From: Girardinichthys multiradiatus
Taxonomy: Eukaryota > Chordata > Actinopteri > Cyprinodontiformes > Goodeidae
Direction: 5' to 3'
Length of the DNA: 64,000 nucleotides
NCBI RefSeq assembly: GCF_021462225.1
Contig: NC_061797.1
Span: 39,086,147 to 39,150,146 of the forward strand
Every line of letters begins with the position of its first letter. The stretch's first letter is position 1. A model generated the notes under the pieces. The model was given only the letters and a program-made list of their open reading frames with translations, ran no database searches and was not told where the DNA came from. A program made the position numbers and the translations under genes. This document shows, piece after piece, positions 57,781 through 64,000 of this stretch.

Positions 57781-58015
57781 CCACTGTAGCTGGTGGCAGT
57801 CCTCTGCCCGCAGCGTTGCCCGCTCCCGCGGCTAACTTTAGCCTGACACTCAGCTGTTTTGAACGCTAGCAGTAGCTAGCTGGCGTTTGAGCTAGCAGAG
57901 GTTATAACAGGGGGAATTTATCATGCCTTTAGAAGACGCTTTCTAACTGTGTTAGGCGTTATGAAATGATCTGTCAGTCATCCGTAGCCTCTGAGTGACC
58001 TGCCTCGTCTCGAAG
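57780..58015 (+). other. cyld: cyld non-coding exon 1 (start approximate)
   Basis: A CpG-richer segment ending CGTCTCGAAG before the consensus donor GTAAGT at 58016. It contains a 7-codon upstream ORF at 57923-57946 (ATG CCT TTA ... TAA) and a minimal ATG AAA TGA at 57961. It is placed as the 5' exon because the coding exon at 59511 starts with a splice acceptor upstream of its ATG. Confidence 0.55.
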
Positions 58016-58672
58016 GTAAGTCGTCTTCCCCGCTTGCATTGGATATGGATGAGTGTTTGGTGCATTTGAGCTATTTCCCTCTTAGAAAAAGGGGGGGTTT
58101 TGACTGACAGTTTCTGCCTGGTGATACACTCCTGTATGAGTTGTTAAGGAAAACGTTAACTATGAACGAATCCAAATGTTGTCCCATTGAGCTTTTCTAA
58201 TAGGCAACATAAATGAATGTCATAGTGCGAGTGCTTGCCCGTGTCAAGTTCAAAATAGGTTAAGTTACGAAAATGTCTATCATTTGCATCGCGAGCCATG
58301 CCAATAGTAAGTTAATGATTTGTCCATATGCTCTGTCTGTTCTTGTAAACAAAAACATGTTATATAAATACCAGTGTTTTAAAGCAGGTTTTGCCATCAT
58401 CCTTGAAACAAATGACGGATGCGGTGTATCAGAAAAGCTGTACACCATCATATCTGAGACGTGATCAGGGGAAATCCACCGTGCTGGTGTTAGTCCTGCT
58501 ATGCGTGGCAGAAAAAAAGCAACTGTCTGCTCTCTGTCTATTTTTAGTACTTTCAAATGTGTAGATATGAGCAATTACACACGAGGTGCTGCTGAAAACA
58601 AAGGTGTCAGTCACACAGGGATGATTCGGCTGCCCAGAGGGACTAGAAACTGGATGTCAGATTTGACAAACT
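58016..58672. other. cyld intron 1
   Basis: Nothing recognised before the deleted transposon at 58673. 59043-59510 is plain intron ending in a good acceptor tract. Confidence 0.4.
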
Positions 58673-59042
58673 CACCAGCCACTTTATTAGTTACAGCTTG
58701 ATAGAACTGGGTTGGGGGCCTTTTCCCTTGAGAACTACCTAAATTCTTATTGGCATAGATTCATCAAGAGGTCGGACACATTCCTCTGAGATTTTGGTCC
58801 ATATTGACATGACAACATCATGCTGCAGGTATATCAGCTCAACATCTATGATGTGAGTTTCTCTTTCCACTATCTCCCAAAGGTGTTGTATTGTTGTCTT
58901 GAGATCTGATGAACATGGAGACCATTGGAGTACAGTTAGATCATTGTGATGTAAAGAAAAAAACAGTTTGAAGTGTTTTCAGGTTGGTTGATTTGCTATG
59001 TTAACAAGCAATTCAGCATGTATACCTAATAAGTGGCTGGTG
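58673..59042. mobile_element. internally deleted Tc1-type element in cyld intron 1
   Basis: Inverted ends CCAGCCACTTTATTAGTTAC and ACCTAATAAGTGGCTGG enclose about 370 bp. The left two thirds (TTTTGGTCCATATTGACATG, ACTATCTCCCAAAGGTGTTG) match a common fish DNA transposon, while most of the transposase region is missing. Confidence 0.65.
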
Positions 59043-59510
59043 GAGCTATTTTACATTACTCTTTTCATTTACGACGCATTAGAATAGTAAGATGCTTTTC
59101 CCAATAATGCTTGTTGGCATGTTACAACCAGGTAATCTCTGCTCATTTATTTCTGCTTTGGTGAAACTGAAACAACAGCTCTTCTTCATTTTGTATGTGT
59201 TTTTGCATTATATAATGCTCTGAATTTTGACTCTTTGTGGTATTAGTATAACCTTTGCTTTGCAAAACTGCAAACTGCTGCAGCCTTGCAGACAGGCCAT
59301 CCACCCATCCAGTTTTAGTGCTTCTAGTTAAACAAAGATAAAGGTAACTTCTTTTTTGTGTGATGTGTTGGATTTTCTGGTAGATTTAATTTCAGCTTGT
59401 TCCAGGCACTATAATTTATCTTGTTGGTTCTTTCTGTATACCTTCAGGGGAGATGATTTATTTAAGTAAAGCAACAATTATTGAAGAGTTCTCTTTAATG
59501 TTAATTTCAG

Positions 59511-60053
59511 ACCACCAGTCAAGCTTGTCTTGGCGCTGGACCCCCAATCTGCCATGCAGCCATGAGCTCGGCACTGTGGAGCCAGGAGAAGCCTAGCGGG
59601 GGCTTCAGGGAGGACTGGCGCTTCTACATGGTTGTTAAAGAGTGCACTGTGGAGAAGCCCGCCCAGAAGACCCTGAGGATTCCCCGTGGTAGCCTCGGCC
59701 AGTCCTGCCAGGAGCGCAACAGCCTGGGGCGACCGCTGCCACCATGTAAGGGCAAGAAGAGCCTCCGCATCCTGGACCAGACCAACGTGGTGCTGAGCCT
59801 GGATGAGCGGGAAGTCGTGGAGCTGGACGAGAAGCTGGCTGAACTGCTGTTCCCCATCACCAACTGTGAGGAGCGATGCAACTTGCTCTGTGATGAGGAA
59901 CGGCTTGAACGTGTCAGAGACATCGACTGTGGCTCCAAGGTGCGCGTGCAGCTGCGCTCAGGAGACAAACCTCTGCCTGGAGTGGTCCGCTTCAAGGGCT
60001 CACTGCTTCCTGACAGAGCCCTCTCTGGAATCTGGTTTGGCGTGGAGCTCCTG
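59511..60053 (+). CDS. cyld: cyld first coding exon (5' UTR 59511-59561, ATG 59562)
   Basis: Acceptor ttaatttcag ends at 59510. Fifty-one bases of 5' UTR precede the ATG, and 164 codons end VELL before GTGAGA. The exon is GC-rich relative to its surroundings. Confidence 0.93.
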
Positions 60054-61581
60054 GTGAGAACTAGAATTTCTACAATAGAATAAATACTAATAAAGCAAAA
60101 AAAAAAAAAAAAAAAAAATCTACACTGTTTAAATAACTAAATTCATATAGAACTGAAAATGACTTAAAATCGAAAGCATCCTGATAGTTTAGGGTAGATA
60201 CAGAAAGAATATGTAAATCTTTGCTAGAACCACAGAACAAAACACTGCACAGATGTTGAACGTAATTTGATTCAAAGAGAACCACACCACACCTCATTGG
60301 TAGAAAAATAATGTGGTTTTGTAACTATTAGTGTCATATTTTTATATTATTAGTGAAAGTAGGAACTTTCACTTATCTCAAAGCTTAGTGAAAGCTTTAA
60401 TTTATCCAAAGAGCCAAAAGTAACACAACTAGCAGCAACCTTATGGGTTCACCTCAATAAATTAGAATATCATTGAAAAGTCTATATTCCTTTGAAAATA
60501 AATAATAAAAGATAAACTATTGCTTTATTACACACAGGGTGATTAATTAAGCCATTTATTTCTGTAAATTATCTTGATCATTGCTTAAAGCTAATTAATA
60601 TTTAAAAAATGTCGTTCAGAGAAAATGTATATATTACTTAAAACCAGTTTTAAAAAACCCCAGAAAGAATGATAGATTCACAGAAATAAACTCTTCATTT
60701 ACATACCTCTGTTTGTAATGAATCTGTGTCACATCCGTTAAATTTGTTTTTTTTAGTTAAATTGCTGAAATAAATACAATTTTCAGTAATATTCTAGTTA
60801 TTAATCTGCAGCTCTAAGGGGATACTTCACATTTTGTAAATGAAGTTCTGGAAAGTTTTTATAACTTGTAATAGAGATGTCAATTCACTGTGAATTGGTA
60901 GAAAGCTGATGGCCTCCTTAGAGTGGTGGATGAATAAAGATATGTTCTTTTTATATTTAAAAGTGAGGTTTTCCCGGTTCCCGGTTTTCTCCCTGATGGG
61001 ATGCTATGCGTTCTGGACCACATGTACAGTAACAAGATACGAAGGGTTGTCTATTGCAGCACAATGTTTTTTATTCTAAGTCCAGCTCTATCGTTTATGA
61101 GGGTGCTGAGGCATGTAAAAAAAAGTTCCACCACATTTTAGGTAAGAATTGTTAAACCATCCAGTGTGAACTATGCTGAGCAAGCAGCTCTGCTGACTGC
61201 ACTCATCTGATCGCTTTCGTCCTGTCTCACTGTCTCACACTGAATTATGTTTGATCATTTCTCCCTTTTGTGTCCCAGGAGGAGGGTCGGGGCCTGGGCT
61301 TCACTGAGGGCTCTTACCAGGGTCGGCAACTCTTCCGATGCGAGGAGGAATGCGGCGTATTTGTGGCGTTGGACAAGCTTGAACTCTGGGAGGATGAGGA
61401 TGATGAAAGTTTGAGCCAGCTGGAGGTGAATCAGGTTAGACTGGAGGATGACCAGGACTATCCTCCGCTGGAGATCAACTCGAGGGTGGTGCTGAGAGAG
61501 GAGCCCGAGAGAGGAACCGTCATTTTTTGCGACTTTCTACCAGGGAATGAGACTCTGGGTTACTATGTGGGAGTTGACATG
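59562..61581 (+). CDS. cyld: CYLD lysine-63 deubiquitinase (N-terminal part; continues past window)
   Basis: CYLD removes K63- and M1-linked ubiquitin chains from NF-kB pathway components and binds microtubules through its CAP-Gly domains. Two coding exons (59562-60053 and 61279-61581) join in phase 0 to give 265 residues beginning [15 protein letters not shown]. Diagnostic motifs are [12 protein letters not shown], a first CAP-Gly at about residues 125-205 with [40 protein letters not shown] and [12 protein letters not shown], then [11 protein letters not shown] and the first half of the second CAP-Gly ([22 protein letters not shown]). Human CYLD is about 956 aa, so the third CAP-Gly and USP domain lie downstream. 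The ATG has a good context (gccATGA) and matches the family start. Confidence 0.95.
60054..61278. other. cyld intron 2
   Basis: Long poly-A at 60098-60118, then a Tc1-type terminal relic near 60445-60780 (CACCTCAATAAATTAGAATA). The rest is plain. Confidence 0.4.
61279..61581 (+). CDS. cyld: cyld second coding exon (CAP-Gly 1 end, CAP-Gly 2 start)
   Basis: Acceptor tgtgtcccag, 101 codons from [11 protein letters not shown] to GYYVGVDM, then a near-perfect donor ATG/GTAAGT. The reading frame stays open for 33 more codons to TAA at 61681-61683; see the separate observation. Confidence 0.93.
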
Positions 61582-61683
61582 GTAAGTATGGCTCCAGTTA
61601 AATGGGATGCTGTGTCTGCTATTTTCCACATGGAGCTTTTTGCGTTAAAGAAGAAGAGATTGCAACACATTCCAGATGAATAA

Positions 61684-62749
61684 TACTTCAGTCTATTTTT
61701 CTTTTGCTTGAACATTTAATAAGCTAATTGTTGAGTTTAAGGTGAAAATTCCTCTGTGGTTTTAATGTTAACCACACCTTCTCACACCTACTACTGCTCA
61801 GGTAATCACTGTATTTGATTTGTAGTACCTGGCTGCTCCTTAGTTGCTTTAACATCTTGGTAAGCATTAAAGATGGACTTTCTTTGGTTTTTGTTGACAA
61901 GCATATCACATGGTGCTAAATGCGATGCGTTGTTAATTTGAGGATTTAAATTTTGATGTTTCGAATGTGAGATCTGAAAGAGCGTTATATGCTATGCTAG
62001 TTTTATTTTACTATAGACATGGACATCGTGTGTGAAGTAGGGAGTGATGCTAGTAGTGTTACAGCGGATCTTTTCCTGTTTGAAAGTGCATTGCTGTTTC
62101 TGCCATACTGGGAACCTAAGAAGCATTTAAATGGTGGACAACTTAATATTTATTGAATCTTTTGTTTTTACAATTATATTGTTATAATAACAATAAGAAT
62201 TATTATTATTATTATTAGGTTAAAATATTTTTATTGAGATACTATAAAACGGGTCCAGGATTCTCTCTGTGGATCTCTTTGGTTCTTAGAGTGTCATAAA
62301 TATTAACATTATATATTAAATAATTCAAAAACTCGATATCAAATAATTCTTTAAAACTTGGATTTATTACTCAGATATGACAATTTTAGTATTTATTTTA
62401 TTGCATTGCCCCATAGTCCTGTGTTGCAGCATATTATGAATGTAGTTTTTCAGTCTACAGGTGTGGCTAAATGCTACTGATGTGCGGTGGTTACGGTGGG
62501 GACTATCTAATGATTCATACTAACAGTTTAAATTATACCACTATGGACTGTAGCAGGGGAAATCTTTCAGTAATAATTGCATATAATTTTAAGTAAATAA
62601 TCACTTGTTTATATATATATATAGTTTGATTTAATTAAGGCATTCAATGCCATTTTTATTTAAATTATAAGATATATTAATATGTGTCTAGCTGACTAGC
62701 CTGACTAATTAACGATCTAGTATCGGTTTGTTATTAGGGATGCACTGAT
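61684..62749. other. cyld intron 3, first part
   Basis: AT-rich, (ATT)n near 62200, no exon completing CAP-Gly 2 seen. 63206-63606 is also non-coding. Confidence 0.4.
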
Positions 62750-63205
62750 ATTCAAATTAAATTCAAAAATACTTTATTAATACCAAAGGGAAATTAAATG
62801 TTGTTATAGCTCATATTATGAAAGTTTCCTCAAAGAGCCGTTGTAGATGCTGATGGCTGTGGGCAGGAAGGATCTCCTGTAGCGCTCCGTCTTACAGCAG
62901 ATCTGAAGAAGCCTCTGACTGAAGACACTCTGTTGTTGTAGGACAGTCTCATGAAGAGGATGCTCAGGGTTCTCCATAATGTTCTTCATTTTATGAAGAA
63001 TCCGTCTTTCCACAATGATCTCCAGAGGTTCCAGAGGAGTCCCCAGAACAGAGCCAGCCTTCTTTATCAGCTTTTTGAGCTTTTTTAAGTCCCTGGCTCT
63101 GATGCTGCTTCCCCAGCAGATGATGGTAGAAGAGATCAGACTCTCCAAAACAGACTTATAGAAGATATGCAGCATCTTGCTGCTAAATATTTTAATTGTC
63201 AAATA
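62750..63205 (-). mobile_element. non-LTR retrotransposon 3' end, copy 3
   Basis: The minus strand encodes KSVLESLISSTIICWGSSIR, LIKKAGSVLGTPLEPLEIIV and RYRRSFLPTAISIYNGS, with the 3' tail AATTCAAATTAAATTC-like at 62750 reversed. Same family as 11365-12095 and 20762-21066. Downstream of the second cyld coding exon. Confidence 0.8.
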
Positions 63206-63606
63206 TTTTATACATTCAAATAAATTATGTGAATATACTTTAAGTAAGATGTTGTTTTATCACACCCGACTTGTACTTAACCTCTATTCTGAGCAATAAA
63301 GAAAGTTACAGTTTTATGTGTAATTTCTCTGGATAACGTGCTAAAAATAAGCAACAGACCATTTAAGACCTTAGTAATTTTCTTACTTAGGTTATAATCT
63401 GTTTGCTCTTGACTAGTTGTTCCAAGCCATGAAATAAAACTACATGTTGTAGTATTGGGTAGTGGTTAATGATGAATTATTAGATTGACTAGATGAAGTC
63501 ATTTAATATAAATGTTTTTCTTTAAGTGACTAATATTTTCCGTTTGTAACTACCGTGGCATTACTTGTAGGGTGATGAAACACATAACCGAGACATTTAA
63601 CTACAG

Positions 63607-63702
63607 ATTGTTAGCAGCATCACCAACAGCAGCTGCAGCGGCAGCCCACTCAGTGAATCTGAGCCTCCCACACAAAGGCAAGGCAGTCACGCGGGGAGTG
63701 AG
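63607..63702 (+). CDS. cyld: possible cyld exon, 96 bp
   Basis: An acceptor ttaactacag and donor GAG/GTAAAG bracket 32 open codons in phase 0, matching the phase left at 61581. The peptide IVSSITNSSCSGSPLSESEP continues PTQRQGSHAGSE. It is low-complexity but loosely resembles the LSES-TQ stretch after CAP-Gly 2 in human CYLD. Against it, the exon completing CAP-Gly 2 (with a WDGRFDG-like motif) is not found between 61581 and here. Tentative. Confidence 0.3.
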
Positions 63703-64000
63703 GTAAAGACTTAGTGCTGTATGACCCAACTGCGTGGCAATGGGCCAGCTTGGAGCTGAGGAGAGCCCACTGCTCTGCCTCACTTGCGTCCAGCCTCGCC
63801 CTGCCTGCTCCTGCTAGTCGCTGTGGACTCAACCTTATTCCTGATAGTCTTCTGGAGTAGAATCTTAAATTTGAACCTGAGGAGGAGGAATGGCAAGGTT
63901 CGGCTTGGAGCTTTCAAAAGGAACGCCTTGAGTTGGCAGATCTGCTTGTTAGGTGGTCAAGAGGAGTTAAATAGTTTATATAATGATGGTAAGAAGCCTC
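63703..64000. other. window end, within cyld
   Basis: GC-richer sequence after the candidate exon, with no supported coding. The cyld gene must continue beyond the window. Confidence 0.4.

Noticed and set aside
59624..59995. 123-codon Ser/Arg-rich minus-strand ORF
   Set aside because: Antisense shadow of the GC-rich cyld exon.

Overview
This is a stretch of vertebrate, almost certainly teleost fish, nuclear genome. The coding sequence is split by GT-AG introns. Much of the non-coding DNA is teleost-type repeat: Tc1/mariner elements with long inverted repeats, Tx1/L1-like, L2/Rex-like and RTE-like non-LTR retrotransposons, hAT elements and MITEs, and a SINE. There are no bacterial-style operons, CRISPR arrays, rRNAs or tRNAs that I can support.

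Three host genes lie on the + strand in the order nkd1 - nod2 - cyld. The order matches the mammalian NKD1 - (SNX20) - NOD2 - CYLD block, but I see no SNX20-like PX-domain coding between nkd1 and nod2. (1) nkd1, the Dishevelled-binding Wnt antagonist, runs from at least 2546 to 23163. Seven exons join in frame to 380 residues, with the EF-hand and the histidine-rich C-terminus; the N-terminal exon(s) lie before the window. (2) nod2, the intracellular muramyl-dipeptide receptor, is complete. A non-coding first exon ends at 44224 and ten coding exons (44496-56944) join in frame to 996 residues: tandem CARDs, NACHT ATPase and an LRR array with one 84-bp exon fewer than the mammalian protein. A perfect interferon-stimulated response element lies about 100 bp before the first donor site. 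(3) cyld, the K63/M1 deubiquitinase, begins about 0.7 kb after nod2: CCAAT/CRE promoter, non-coding exon 1, and two coding exons with the first CAP-Gly domain and the start of the second. The catalytic domain is beyond the window. NOD2 activates NF-kB through RIPK2 and ubiquitin chains, and CYLD trims such chains, so receptor and brake sit side by side.

The 13.8-kb nkd1 intron (2598-16395) holds a 1.7-kb LTR-like element, an intact Tc1 copy, a SINE and a nested Tx1-like LINE of about 6 kb. The 20-kb nkd1-nod2 interval is a transposon graveyard plus one young nested cluster (36.6-43.6 kb): two intact Tc1 copies in opposite orientation around an L2-like 3' end, and a 4.3-kb hAT-type element with a perfect 8-bp target duplication that itself carries a Tc1 and a second copy of the LTR-like element. 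nod2 introns contain two RTE-like LINE 3' ends in opposite orientation flanking exons 3-4, a hAT MITE and several Tc1 relics. One relic reads in frame into the NACHT exon and would mislead gene prediction.

I find no clearly new biological system. The most useful leads are the nod2 ISRE, the missing nod2 LRR exon, the nested hAT composite, the inverted LINE pair around nod2 exons 3-4, and the unresolved cyld splicing after 61581. Repeat boundaries described as relics are approximate.
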